Assembly (NCBI GenBank): GCA_947449515.1
Contig: CANFSD010000004.1
Coordinates: forward strand, 1 to 33,316
From: Bacteroidota bacterium
GTDB taxonomy: Bacteria > Bacteroidota > Bacteroidia > UKL13-3
Direction of reading: 5' to 3'
DNA: 33,316 bases
Within the stretch, counting starts at the first letter, position 1, and the number at the start of each line of letters is the position of its first letter. Position numbers and translations under genes: made by a program. Below, piece after piece: positions 18,592 to 28,497 of the stretch. The notes below the pieces were generated by a model, which made no database searches, had not been told where the DNA came from, and saw nothing but the letters and a program-made list of their open reading frames with translations.

Positions 18592-21159
18592 TTAGTGTTT
18601 GCATTCTTTTTTTGCATCACCTTCTGCACAACATTTCCCTTTTGGAGCAGCAGCTTCATGTGATTTAACACACTCATCGCCGCAGCTTTTTGTACATGCT
18701 TCTGCAGATTCACATCCTTTTTTGCAATTTTCCATGCAAGCTCCTTCAACAGTTGAATGGTGTTTGCTGCAAGTACTAGATTCCATTGAGCAATCCATTT
18801 TTGCTTTGCACATTTCTTTGCATTTGGCTTCATCAAATTTACCATCTGCGCCATACATGCTTAAGCACATTTCTTTTTGCTCAGCAGAACAAGCATTGCT
18901 ATCGCAATAAGCAGCGCATTCCTCTTTGGTCATGGTCATGCAACGACTTAAATCGCAATTACCCATTTTAACGCCACAATGAGCAGATGCCATTGCATCA
19001 CATTGTTCCATTTGGGCACCGTCCATTTTGCATTGACCTTTAGTCATACCACCTTCTACAGCGATATAAGGAGCAATTACCAATGAAACGATTGACATTA
19101 ATTTAATTAAGATATTCATTGAAGGACCAGAAGTATCTTTAAATGGATCACCAACGGTATCACCAGTTACAGAAGCTTTATGTGGCTCAGATTTTTTGTA
19201 GAACATTTCGCCATTGATCATAACGCCTTTTTCAAATGATTTCTTAGCATTATCCCAAGCACCACCGGCATTTGATTGGAAAATACCCATCAATACACCA
19301 CTAACGGTAACACCTGCCAATAAACCACCTAATACTTCAGGACCAAAAGTAAAGCCTACAATTACAGGAGTAATTAAAGCAATGGCTCCAGGTAACATCA
19401 TTTCACGGATAGAGGCTTTGGTAGAAATAGCAACACATTTTTCGTATTCAGGTTTAGCTTTGTATTCCATGATACCAGGAATTTCGCGGAACTGACGACG
19501 AACTTCTTGAACCATATCCATTGCAGCTTTACCTACCGCTTGAATGCACAATGCTGAGAAAATAAATGGAATCATACCACCTACAAATAAACCAGCCAAT
19601 ACAGGTGCTTTGTAAATATCAATGGCATCAATACCAGCAATACCAACAAATGCAGCAAACAATGCCAATGAGGTTAAGGCTGCAGACGCAATTGCAAATC
19701 CTTTACCAGTTGCAGCAGTGGTATTACCAACAGCATCCAAATTATCTGTACGCTCACGAACTTCTGGAGGTAATTGACTCATTTCTGCAATACCACCTGC
19801 ATTATCAGCAATAGGTCCAAATGCATCAATTGCTAATTGCATAGCAGTTGTGGCCATCATACCGGCAGCAGCAATAGCAACACCATATAAACCTGCAAAA
19901 TGGTAAGATAACATAATACCACCCGCCAAGGTTAAAACAGGAATAACAGTTGATTTCATACCTACTGATAAACCACCAATGATATTGGTAGCATGTCCAG
20001 TAGAAGATTGTTGAATAATAGACATTACAGGTGCTTTACCCATTGCAGTGTAGTATTCTGTTACAATACTCATGATGGCACCTACTACAGTACCAACCAA
20101 GATTGCATAGAAAACACTGATTTTTGAGAATTCATACCCACGTAAATTTAATGTTTCAGGTAACATCCAATTTACTACAAAGTAAGAAGCAGCAACCGTC
20201 AATAACATTGAAGACCAGTTTCCTAGGTTCAAAGCATTTTGTACACTTGACTTATCATCTTTAATGGTAACGAACCAAGTACCAACAATTGAGAACAATA
20301 TACCAAGACCACAAATGATCATTGGCAACAAGATGGGAGATAAACCACCAAAATTATCTGTAACCACTATTTCTTGTCCCAAAACCATGGTAGCAAGAAT
20401 GGTAGCAACATATGAACCAAATAAATCGGCACCCATACCAGCAACGTCACCCACGTTGTCTCCAACATTATCTGCAATAGTTGCAGGGTTACGCACATCA
20501 TCTTCAGGAATACCTGCTTCTACTTTACCCACTAAATCTGCACCCACATCGGCAGCTTTGGTATAAATACCTCCACCAACACGTGCGAATAATGCAATAG
20601 ATTCAGCTCCTAATGAGAAGCCTGTTAATACCTCAATTGCGGTTTTAACAGTATCTGCGCCTAAATCAGCAAAATAACTTAAGAAGGCAATAAATAAGCC
20701 ACCTAAACCCAAAACAGCTAAACCAGCTACACCTAATCCCATTACAGTACCACCTGTAAATGAAACTTTTAAAGCTTGTTTTAAACTGGTACGTGCAGCT
20801 TGTGTTGTACGTACGTTTGCTTTGGTAGCAACCTTCATTCCAATATAACCAGCAGTTGCAGAGAATACTGCACCAATGATAAATGCAATAGAAATTACCC
20901 AACTAGAGTGGATTGGTTTTCCATTTATTTCATGAATAGTACCTGAATAAGCCAATAATGCGGCAGCAAAGGTTACAAAGATGCCCAATACTTTCCATTC
21001 AGCTTTCAAGAAGGCCATAGCACCATCTGCTATGTAACCAGCTAGTTCTTGCATTTTAGCATCACCAGCATCTTGCTTAGAAACCCAAGCACTTTTAATG
21101 GCCATTACAATTAGGCCAACTACCCCAAGGGCAGGAACTAGATAAATCAGTTGCGTCAT
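18592..21159 (-). CDS. hppA: Membrane-bound (sodium/proton-translocating) pyrophosphatase with Cys-rich C-terminal extension
   Basis: [107 protein letters not shown] suggests the K+-dependent subfamily. Residues after ...[10 protein letters not shown] form a Cys-rich tail. Confidence 0.95.
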   Translation of the reverse strand: MTQLIYLVPALGVVGLIVMAIKSAWVSKQDAGDAKMQELAGYIADGAMAFLKAEWKVLGIFVTFAAALLAYSGTIHEINGKPIHSSWVISIAFIIGAVFSATAGYIGMKVATKANVRTTQAARTSLKQALKVSFTGGTVMGLGVAGLAVLGLGGLFIAFLSYFADLGADTVKTAIEVLTGFSLGAESIALFARVGGGIYTKAADVGADLVGKVEAGIPEDDVRNPATIADNVGDNVGDVAGMGADLFGSYVATILATMVLGQEIVVTDNFGGLSPILLPMIICGLGILFSIVGTWFVTIKDDKSSVQNALNLGNWSSMLLTVAASYFVVNWMLPETLNLRGYEFSKISVFYAILVGTVVGAIMSIVTEYYTAMGKAPVMSIIQQSSTGHATNIIGGLSVGMKSTVIPVLTLAGGIMLSYHFAGLYGVAIAAAGMMATTAMQLAIDAFGPIADNAGGIAEMSQLPPEVRERTDNLDAVGNTTAATGKGFAIASAALTSLALFAAFVGIAGIDAIDIYKAPVLAGLFVGGMIPFIFSALCIQAVGKAAMDMVQEVRRQFREIPGIMEYKAKPEYEKCVAISTKASIREMMLPGAIALITPVIVGFTFGPEVLGGLLAGVTVSGVLMGIFQSNAGGAWDNAKKSFEKGVMINGEMFYKKSEPHKASVTGDTVGDPFKDTSGPSMNILIKLMSIVSLVIAPYIAVEGGMTKGQCKMDGAQMEQCDAMASAHCGVKMGNCDLSRCMTMTKEECAAYCDSNACSAEQKEMCLSMYGADGKFDEAKCKEMCKAKMDCSMESSTCSKHHSTVEGACMENCKKGCESAEACTKSCGDECVKSHEAAAPKGKCCAEGDAKKECKH

Positions 21160-21197
21160 AAGTTTTTCTTATAAGTTGTATTTTCTTTTGAAGGTTG

Positions 21198-21229
21198 CAA
21201 AAATAGGGATTGACAGCCATTTTAAGCAA
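21198..21229 (-). promoter_or_regulatory. Putative promoter of hppA: TTG-N21-TATTTTTG
   Basis: Minus strand TTG CTTAAAATGGCTGTCAATCCC TATTTTTG, ~38 bp upstream of the ATG. Confidence 0.5.
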
Positions 21230-21303
21230 GTAAAAATGAAAATCCTTTTGTTTAGTAATCAGCAACTTAGGATTTATTGCGAAATTGGACACAAATTTTA
21301 GTC

Positions 21304-22131
21304 ATGAAACCCCACATTTTACCCCTTATGGCACTTTTGCTCTGGCAGGAGGCTACTCAAGCTCAATTAATTGAAAGAAGCTATGGCTCCAAATCACAAT
21401 CGATGGGCGGAATAGGCATTCTCAATAACAATGGTTTTGAAGTCATTAACAATCCTGCTTTACTGGCAGATGGCAAAGAAAATAGCCTTTCATTTTTTCA
21501 AGAGTTACCTTTTCTGCAGAAAGATTTAAGCATTTCTGCACTGAGTTACCAAAGAAAACTATCCTCCCTTTCTGCAGGTTTTTCTTTGGTACAATCTGGC
21601 AACACCTATTTTAAACAGCAGCTCATTTCCGCTGCCCTTGGAAAAAAATTAAGTGAACACCTCTTTTTGGGTGCAGCCATGCACTACCAAATGAGTTACC
21701 AATACCAATCAAAACCTATTGGCTATTTAATGGCCTCGTTGGGAGCATTGGTTCGGCTCAAGAAATATTGGACCTTTTCTTTAGTCATGCAAAATATTAC
21801 AGCAAGCACCTACCAATTGGAAGCAAAGCCAAGCCCAACCACCCAACTCCGTTTTGGCTGTGCCTACTTGTTGAATGACAAACTGCAATTTTTAGCCGAA
21901 CAAGAGCAAATCCTTGGCCAGAAAGGCAAATTAAAATTGGGTATGGTTATTCGGTTCGAACCAAATTTTGAATGCTATTTGGGTTGGAATATACACACAC
22001 ATGGTTTCGCATTTGGATGCGCTTATCAAAAGCAACATACGCGCATTTTGATTGGCGCGAGTGTTCATCCAGTATTAGGATTAAGCCCTGGCATTGAAGT
22101 TAATTTCTTACCCTTAAGCAGAAAGAAATGA
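21304..22131 (+). CDS. PorV/PorQ-like (FadL-type) outer-membrane beta-barrel protein
   Basis: MKPHILPLMALLLWQEATQAQLIERSYGSKSQSMGGIGILNNNGFEVINNPALLADG... signal peptide plus SMGG and NPA(L) pattern; alternating barrel strands. The track start at 21277 is TTG/alternative; ATG at 21304 precedes the signal peptide. Confidence 0.65.
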   Translation: MKPHILPLMALLLWQEATQAQLIERSYGSKSQSMGGIGILNNNGFEVINNPALLADGKENSLSFFQELPFLQKDLSISALSYQRKLSSLSAGFSLVQSGNTYFKQQLISAALGKKLSEHLFLGAAMHYQMSYQYQSKPIGYLMASLGALVRLKKYWTFSLVMQNITASTYQLEAKPSPTTQLRFGCAYLLNDKLQFLAEQEQILGQKGKLKLGMVIRFEPNFECYLGWNIHTHGFAFGCAYQKQHTRILIGASVHPVLGLSPGIEVNFLPLSRKK

Positions 22132-24149
22132 AGAAATTTTCAATCCTACTTGTTCTAAGTTTATTAGTGAAATATTCCTGTGCTCAAAGCAAAGATTTAC
22201 CTCATCAATGGATCTTTCAAAACATTCAACATTTATTGGAAACACAGGGTACGGTGCTTGATCCTGCAGATATAGAAATAAGCATCAATGATTGGCTTAA
22301 CGAGCCCCTTTTACTCAATAAAGCAAGTGCTTTTGAATTGGCTAAATTCTTTTTCCTAAACCCACAGCAAGTTAAAAACTTAGGTAAGCACCTTGAAAAA
22401 TTTGGCCCATTTTTAGACAAATATGAATTGCAATCAATAGAAGGATTTGACGAACAAACAGCACAATTGCTGAGCTATTTTGTTCAAATTGAGGAAAGGA
22501 AAGCCATAGATTATTATTCATTAGCAGAGATTTTAGAAAACGGCAAACAAGAAGTAATCATTGGCTGCGAACAGGCATTTCAAGAAAGTAAAGGATTCCA
22601 AAATCCCAAACAATTTGTTGGTTCGAACCAACGCATTGCCTTGCGTTATAGATTTGCTTTGGCAAATAAATTATATTTTGGGTTTAGTGCAGAAAAAGAT
22701 GCGGGAGAAAAATGGGGCCTGTTTGGCGACTTTCAAGGGTTTCATTTACTTTACAAGGGACATGGACTTCTCCAAACCCTAGCTATTGGAGATTACCAAG
22801 CAAATTTTGGAAAAGGCTTGAATATTGGTAGCGCCATGTTTAATGGAAAATCTGCTTTGGTATTTCAAAACCAATATTTAAATGAAGGTATTCGGCCCTA
22901 TCGCTCCTTAAATGAAAGTGGTTTTTTTAGAGGAGTTGCCCTTGCATTCAAGAAAAAACACTTTACCCTCAACCTTATGGGCAGCCTGCTACCTCAAACG
23001 GCAGGCTTGCAATTTGACAGCCTATTGCAAGAAGAGAAATTTGGGAGCATCGTTGCATCAGGCTTGCACCGAACCAATGCAGAATTGGCAAAGAAAAATA
23101 GTTTAATCAATTCTTATTTTGGCATTCACGGCATGTACCAGAAAAGAAAATTACAAATTGGATTGAGCTATAGTAAACAAGAAAATATTAGCAGTCAAAA
23201 CATTGAAAATGGTTTAAAAAACTGGCAATATCCATTTATCAACTGTCATTGGGGATTGGCTGCAAATTATTACCTCCAAAATATTTTATTGGGAACTGAA
23301 TTTTCTGTAATGGAAAATGGTGCAAAGGCAATTTTTGCCAGTATCCTTATCCCCCTTCATGCTAAGCTAGACGCCATGTTTATTGGCAGAAATTATGAAA
23401 AGGGATATGAAAATAATTACGGAAATGCTTGGAGTGCCAGTAGCAGTATTGGCAATGAAACAGGCAATTATTTGGCCTTTAGTTTTAGGCCAAAGAAATA
23501 CCACCAAATAGATTTCTATTATGATATTTTCAAATCGAGCGGACCAAGTTATCAAGCAGCTTATGCAAAAGTAAGCTATGATTATTTTGTGCATTATACC
23601 TGGATGCAATCCAAAACATTTCAAATTGAATTGCGGCTCAGGCAGCTTGAAACAGAAAAAAACACCCCTTTGGAGACAAGTCAAGTAAAAACGATGGCGC
23701 CTGAAACACGCAGCCAATTTAGGTTTCAAGTAAATTTCAGCATCAATAAAAACTTGACATACCAATTAAGGGCCGAGAAAATATTGGCACAAAAAACAGT
23801 TGGATTAAAATATGAAGGTCAGTTAATTTTTCATGATATTAATTTTCATCCCAAAGGTGAAAAATTTAGTTTACATGCGCGGTTTTGTCTCTTTCAAGTA
23901 GCAGATTTTAGCGCCAGGTTATACATGCAAGAATCAGATGTGATGTATAATTATGCGCAAAGTCTAATTAATGGAAATGGCTATAGAACCTATTTAATTG
24001 TAGGATACAGGCTTTTCAAAAACGCGCTATTGCAATTAAAAATTGGCCAAAGTTATTTGCCTGAAAAAACTGAAATAGGGAGTGGAATAGACCAAACAAA
24101 AGGACCTTTTCAAGGTGAAGGGAAAATTCAATTTTACTACAAATGGTAA
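22128..24149 (+). CDS. Secreted helix-hairpin-helix plus outer-membrane beta-barrel protein
   Basis: Signal peptide MKKFSILLVLSLLVKYSCAQ; LLLNKASAFELAKFFFLNPQQVKNLGKHLEKFGPFLDKYELQSIEGFDEQTAQLL is HhH-like; C-terminal ~500 aa barrel-like. ATGA overlap with the previous gene. Confidence 0.75.
   Translation: MKKFSILLVLSLLVKYSCAQSKDLPHQWIFQNIQHLLETQGTVLDPADIEISINDWLNEPLLLNKASAFELAKFFFLNPQQVKNLGKHLEKFGPFLDKYELQSIEGFDEQTAQLLSYFVQIEERKAIDYYSLAEILENGKQEVIIGCEQAFQESKGFQNPKQFVGSNQRIALRYRFALANKLYFGFSAEKDAGEKWGLFGDFQGFHLLYKGHGLLQTLAIGDYQANFGKGLNIGSAMFNGKSALVFQNQYLNEGIRPYRSLNESGFFRGVALAFKKKHFTLNLMGSLLPQTAGLQFDSLLQEEKFGSIVASGLHRTNAELAKKNSLINSYFGIHGMYQKRKLQIGLSYSKQENISSQNIENGLKNWQYPFINCHWGLAANYYLQNILLGTEFSVMENGAKAIFASILIPLHAKLDAMFIGRNYEKGYENNYGNAWSASSSIGNETGNYLAFSFRPKKYHQIDFYYDIFKSSGPSYQAAYAKVSYDYFVHYTWMQSKTFQIELRLRQLETEKNTPLETSQVKTMAPETRSQFRFQVNFSINKNLTYQLRAEKILAQKTVGLKYEGQLIFHDINFHPKGEKFSLHARFCLFQVADFSARLYMQESDVMYNYAQSLINGNGYRTYLIVGYRLFKNALLQLKIGQSYLPEKTEIGSGIDQTKGPFQGEGKIQFYYKW
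22617..22632. repeat. 16-bp perfect palindrome GTTGGTTCGAACCAAC, best example of an iterated DNA word in this window
   Basis: Other GGNTCGAACC copies at 1248-1257, 7459-7468, 10891-10900, 11950-11959, 16857-16866, 21953-21962 and 25968-25977. Confidence 0.6.
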
Positions 24150-24869
24150 TTAGTTTTTCTTGCCAGTTACCATTTTATTGTTGAGTTCTCTTTTCACACG
24201 GGGATGTATAACACTTTCGTTTTTTACGAGAAAGTCCTGTACAGCTTTTTTATCAATTGCAACAAGCATTCTGAGGGCCCATGACTGCGCCTTTACAACC
24301 ATATCATGTTTATCCGAAACCAATAACTGACAAACCTCTAAAGTTTTAGCAACATCACCTTTACCACCACGAGATTTCATATTAAGTGGAATGGTGGCAA
24401 CCAAGGCCAACCTGCGCATCCAAAAGTTGGCATGATTTGTCAATTGATGAATAAATGCAGTACTAATTTGCTGATTTCTCCAGGCTACTCCAAAAACATG
24501 CACCCCAAAAGTATCAACACAAACCCAGTTATCCATTCCCTTCACAAAATCATTGAAATCTGCTTCTGAAAAACAAGCCAAAGTTTTCTTTTCTAATCCT
24601 ATAAATTCATACGCCAATTGCACTGTTTCCATATAGCCTTCGTCTATTAAGCACTTAGCCAATTCCATTTTTCCTGAAACAGGAAAATCTTTACATATCA
24701 CCCGAAGCTCCTTTAAAATTAATTTTAAATCCGGGTTTTTCACTCCGTAAATTTTCAAAATGGTGGGATAAGAAATTATAGCAAATTCCTTTCTGCCATC
24801 ATCTTTAAGCTGCATAAAACTCTGGTGTAAACCCTCAATAATTAATTTATAATCCTGCATATCTTTCAA
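24150..24869 (-). CDS. DNA alkylation repair protein (AlkD-like HEAT-repeat family)
   Basis: FVKGMDNWVCVDTFGVHVFG, WMRRLALVATIPL, DKHDMVVKAQSWALRML, HPRVKRELNNKMVTGKK. Confidence 0.88.
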   Translation of the reverse strand: MKDMQDYKLIIEGLHQSFMQLKDDGRKEFAIISYPTILKIYGVKNPDLKLILKELRVICKDFPVSGKMELAKCLIDEGYMETVQLAYEFIGLEKKTLACFSEADFNDFVKGMDNWVCVDTFGVHVFGVAWRNQQISTAFIHQLTNHANFWMRRLALVATIPLNMKSRGGKGDVAKTLEVCQLLVSDKHDMVVKAQSWALRMLVAIDKKAVQDFLVKNESVIHPRVKRELNNKMVTGKKN

Positions 24870-24940
24870 TTCTACCTCAAATTTTAGTCACTTTACTAAT
24901 GTTCTCCACAAAAAAAGCGAATAAGAGTCATAAATTCACA

Positions 24941-24972
24941 TTTGGAATCACTTTGCGTTTTGGTTACTTTTG
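24941..24972 (+). promoter_or_regulatory. Putative promoter TTTG-N20-TACTTTTG upstream of the SPT gene
   Basis: TTTG (24941-24944) and TACTTTTG (24965-24972), spacer 20. Confidence 0.6.
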
Positions 24973-24996
24973 CCCGCAATTAAAGCAAACAGACAA

Positions 24997-26250
24997 ATGG
25001 ATCTTTTTGAAAAACTACAGAAGAAAGCGGGCCCATTAGGCCAATATGCCGATGATGCCTACGGCTATTACATGTTTCCAAAATTAGAAGGCGAAATTGG
25101 TCCTGAAATGGATTTCCGAGGCCAAAAGATGCTTAATTGGAGCCTTAACAATTATTTAGGTTTAGCCAATCACCCAGAAGTTCGTCAGACCGATGCAGAA
25201 GCCGCAGCCAAATTTGGCTTAGGTTACCCAATGGGTGCGCGCATGATGAGTGGTAACTCTGTATACCATGAGCAATTAGATAGAGAATTAGCTGCATTTG
25301 AATCAAAAGAAGATGCTGTATTATTAAACTATGGATACCAAGGAATGGTGAGTGCCATTGACGCCATGGTTGATAGACATGATGTTATTGTATATGATGC
25401 CGAAAGTCATGCATGTATTGTTGATGGCGTAAGGCTTCACATGGGCAAGCGTTTTGTGTTTGAACACAACGACATGGAAAGCTTAGAAAAGCAATTACAA
25501 CGTGCCACCAGGTTAACGCAAGAATCTGGAGGAGCCATTTTGGTAATTACCGAAGGTGTATTTGGAATGACTGGTGCACAAGGCAGGTTAAAAGATATTG
25601 TTGCTTTAAAATCAAAATACAATTTCCGCTTATTTGTAGATGATGCACATGGTTTTGGCACTATGGGTAAAACAGGTGCTGGAACGGGTGAAGAGCAAAA
25701 TTGCCAAGATGGTATTGATATATATTTTGGAACTTTTGCCAAATCTATGGCCTTAATTGGTGGATTTATTGCTGCCAATAAAGAAGTTGTAAAATTCTTA
25801 CGTTACAATTTACGCTCACAGATTTACGCGAAATCAGTTCCAATGCCTATAGTAATTGGAGCCCTAAAAAGGTTAGACCTTATCCGTAAACACCCAGAAT
25901 TCAGAGAGAATTTATGGAAAGTTGTTACCGCGTTGCAAACAGGCTTAAAGGCAGAAGGCTTTGATTTGGGTCGAACCAACTCTCCTGTATCTCCTGTAAT
26001 TATGCACGGAACGGTTGCCGAATCTACTGCAGTGGTTCACGACTTAAGAGAAAACTTCCATATTTTCTGTTCAGTGGTGGTTTACCCAGTTATTCCAAAA
26101 GGTATGATCTTATTGCGATTAATACCAACTGCCGTTCATACGGTAGAACAAGCAGAAATAACCATTAAGGCTTTCAAAGAAATCAGAGAGAAATTGAAAG
26201 ATGGTTCATACAATAACGACAAAGTAATTAATATGGCAGAAAAAAATTGA
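24997..26250 (+). CDS. spt: Serine palmitoyltransferase / alpha-oxoamine synthase family PLP enzyme
   Basis: LNWSLNNYLGLANHPEVR, YPMGARMMSGNSVYHEQLDRELA, DDAHGFGTMGKTGAGT, FGTFAKSMALIGGFI (PLP Lys). The track start at 24970 (TTG) falls inside the -7 box; ATG at 24997 (MDLFEKLQKK) is preferred. Confidence 0.93.
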   Translation: MDLFEKLQKKAGPLGQYADDAYGYYMFPKLEGEIGPEMDFRGQKMLNWSLNNYLGLANHPEVRQTDAEAAAKFGLGYPMGARMMSGNSVYHEQLDRELAAFESKEDAVLLNYGYQGMVSAIDAMVDRHDVIVYDAESHACIVDGVRLHMGKRFVFEHNDMESLEKQLQRATRLTQESGGAILVITEGVFGMTGAQGRLKDIVALKSKYNFRLFVDDAHGFGTMGKTGAGTGEEQNCQDGIDIYFGTFAKSMALIGGFIAANKEVVKFLRYNLRSQIYAKSVPMPIVIGALKRLDLIRKHPEFRENLWKVVTALQTGLKAEGFDLGRTNSPVSPVIMHGTVAESTAVVHDLRENFHIFCSVVVYPVIPKGMILLRLIPTAVHTVEQAEITIKAFKEIREKLKDGSYNNDKVINMAEKN

Positions 26251-26334
26251 CAAAATATTGTCGATTGAATTTCGTTAGTTTGACAACTTACATCATTGGA
26301 ACTTGAAGAACTAAGCTAAACCAAAATTAAATAA

Positions 26335-26793
26335 ATGACTATTAAAAAAATCGGTTTTCTATTGCTCATTTTTGCAGCAATCTCTTTTAAATCTGCTGAA
26401 GAAATTAAATGGCTTGACTTTAACAAAGGCTATGATTTAGCCAAAAAGAAAAACAAGATCATGTTGGTAGATGTGTACACAGATTGGTGCGGTTGGTGCA
26501 AGCGCATGGACAGAGATGCCTATGCAAAAGAAGGTATCATTAAAGCGGTGAATGCAGATTTTGTTGCCGTTAAATTTAACCCAGAAATTCAAGGTGTAAC
26601 CTATACGTTTGATGGTAAAAATTATACCGGCGAACAATTAGCGGGTGTAATTAGTAACTATCAAATTAATGGTTACCCTACAACTATTTTTATTTACCCT
26701 AAAGGTAAAAAACTAGAGGTTATGGCGGGTTACAGAAATGCAGAGCAGTTGGCTCCAATTTTATCCGACATAAAACAGAAATTCCGTAATTAA
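26335..26793 (+). CDS. Secreted thioredoxin-family protein
   Basis: N-terminal hydrophobic signal MTIKKIGFLLLIFAAISFKSA; VDVYTDWCGWCKRMDRDAY (CGWC); INGYPTTIFIYPKGK cis-Pro loop. Confidence 0.93.
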   Translation: MTIKKIGFLLLIFAAISFKSAEEIKWLDFNKGYDLAKKKNKIMLVDVYTDWCGWCKRMDRDAYAKEGIIKAVNADFVAVKFNPEIQGVTYTFDGKNYTGEQLAGVISNYQINGYPTTIFIYPKGKKLEVMAGYRNAEQLAPILSDIKQKFRN

Positions 26794-26813
26794 TAGTTTA
26801 CAGAACTTTTCAT

Positions 26814-26855
26814 AATAAAAAAGCCGCTCATGAATTCATGAGCGGCTTTTTTATT
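26814..26855. terminator. Bidirectional intrinsic terminator (42-bp perfect palindrome) between convergent genes
   Basis: AATAAAAAAGCCGCTCATGAATTCATGAGCGGCTTTTTTATT is self-reverse-complementary. Confidence 0.93.
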
Positions 26856-26866
26856 GAATAATTCAA

Positions 26867-27733
26867 TTATATATGGCGTTCTGCATGGTAAGAAGACCTT
26901 ACCAATGCGCCAGATTCTACATAATTAAAGCCCATTGCCAATCCAGCTTCCTTGTAATAAGCAAATTGTTCTGGCGTAATAAATGCTTCAACATTCACAT
27001 GCATTTTTGTAGGTTGTAGGTATTGCCCCAAGGTTAATACATCACAGTTGTGTGCTGCCAAATCTTGCATTACCTCAAGCACTTCCTGTTCGGTTTCACC
27101 AAGCCCAAGCATAACACCACTTTTTGTTCTACGTCCGCGCGCTTTGGTTAGTTTAATTTGCTCTAAACTTCTTTCGTATTTGGCTTGTGGACGCACCTTG
27201 CGGTACAAACGTTTTACCGTTTCCATATTGTGAGAAACAACTTCTGGTTTTTCATCTAAAACTTGGTATAACAAATCCCAATGTGAAAGAAAATCTGGAA
27301 TCAAAACTTCCATAGTTGTTCCTGGGCTTTCTTGTTTAACCATTCGAATGGTATCTGCCCAAACTTTTGCACCTTTATCTGGCAATTCATCCCTGTTCAC
27401 CGAAGTGATTACAGCGTGTTTTACTTTCATTAAACGAATGGCATCTGCTACCCTGCGAGGTTCATCTAAATCATAATTATGTGCCCTACCTGTTGCCACG
27501 GCGCAAAAGGAGCAGCTTCGGGTACAAGTATTACCCAAAATCATGAAGGTTGCCGTTCCCTCTCCCCAACATTCACCCATATTTGGGCAATTGCCGCTTT
27601 CACAAATGGTGTGTAATTTATGTTCATCAACCAAACGACGAACATTTCTGTAATTCTCGCCGGTAGGCAATTTCACTTTAAGCCAACTAGGCTTTTTTAC
27701 TTTCTCTTCTCCTAATACTGGTAATTCAATCAT
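26867..27733 (-). CDS. lipA: Lipoyl synthase LipA
   Basis: [41 protein letters not shown] (two Cys clusters), [18 protein letters not shown]. The track start is GTG 27736, directly followed by ATG 27733. Confidence 0.98.
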   Translation of the reverse strand: MIELPVLGEEKVKKPSWLKVKLPTGENYRNVRRLVDEHKLHTICESGNCPNMGECWGEGTATFMILGNTCTRSCSFCAVATGRAHNYDLDEPRRVADAIRLMKVKHAVITSVNRDELPDKGAKVWADTIRMVKQESPGTTMEVLIPDFLSHWDLLYQVLDEKPEVVSHNMETVKRLYRKVRPQAKYERSLEQIKLTKARGRRTKSGVMLGLGETEQEVLEVMQDLAAHNCDVLTLGQYLQPTKMHVNVEAFITPEQFAYYKEAGLAMGFNYVESGALVRSSYHAERHI

Positions 27734-27736
27734 CAC

Positions 27737-28492
27737 TTAATTTCTATTTCCAAAATCGTATGCAATATAAAATCCGTAAAACAGCTGGTTGTAATTGGTA
27801 TGCGCCATAATAGGTATACCTTGCGTAAAGGCATCAACCGTAACTCCCGCCTCCAGGCACCTCATTTCATCGGCATATTGCCCCCACTCTACCTGAAATG
27901 CTGCTCTACCAAAACCGCCTAATTTAACCTGGGTTTCACCAAATCCCCTAAAAAAACTTGAGTTGCCATATATCCTGTAGATGTCTGTATGCTTTTCTGG
28001 ATCATACTTTTCACTTACATAATAGCCTTCTCCAGGCATATTATCATATTGGTACAATACCTCTAAATAAACAGGCTTTAAGAAGGCAACTGTTGCGCCC
28101 AAACTATAAACGAAATTAACGCCAACGGCATTTTTATAGGGCCTATCTGCAATAACTACCGTTTGCCCAAGGCTAGTTCTTAGAAAAAAAGCAACATTCA
28201 TTCTACCAAAAGAATATTGGCTCTGACTTTGGGTATACCCTTGTCTGCGCACCTCCTTAGGATGGCGAATGCGTGAAAAATCAAATTCTAAATGGTTTTG
28301 TTGCTTACCCGTTTTATGCCAACCATAACGGTAATAAAGTCCTGTAGACGCAAATGAATTTCTATCAACCCCAAATAAATGACTTTGGGTATACATCAAT
28401 TGCGGTTCGGTAATAGGCGCATTTTGTGCAATTAGCTGATTTGCTAGTGATAACATGCAAAACAGAAAAAAGAAATTCCTGAACTTTTTCAA
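27737..28492 (-). CDS. Outer-membrane beta-barrel-like protein of unknown function, TTG start
   Basis: Signal peptide MKKFRNFFFLFCMLSLANQLIAQ; aromatic-rich alternating strands; ends ...FYGFYIAYDFGNRN. Stop is immediately followed by the lipA start. Confidence 0.7.
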   Translation of the reverse strand: MKKFRNFFFLFCMLSLANQLIAQNAPITEPQLMYTQSHLFGVDRNSFASTGLYYRYGWHKTGKQQNHLEFDFSRIRHPKEVRRQGYTQSQSQYSFGRMNVAFFLRTSLGQTVVIADRPYKNAVGVNFVYSLGATVAFLKPVYLEVLYQYDNMPGEGYYVSEKYDPEKHTDIYRIYGNSSFFRGFGETQVKLGGFGRAAFQVEWGQYADEMRCLEAGVTVDAFTQGIPIMAHTNYNQLFYGFYIAYDFGNRN

Positions 28493-28497
28493 ATGAT

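Noticed and set aside
18582-18854. 90-aa minus-strand ORF overlapping the hppA 3' end ([18 protein letters not shown]...)
   Set aside because: Out-of-frame shadow of the Cys-rich tail; the pyrophosphatase frame is continuous and better supported.
19566-19814. Gln-rich 82-aa plus-strand ORF antisense to hppA
   Set aside because: Low-complexity antisense frame of a strongly conserved membrane protein gene.
27341-27352. CCATTCGAATGG palindrome in lipA
   Set aside because: Single copy and different flanks from the GGNTCGAACC family; likely chance.
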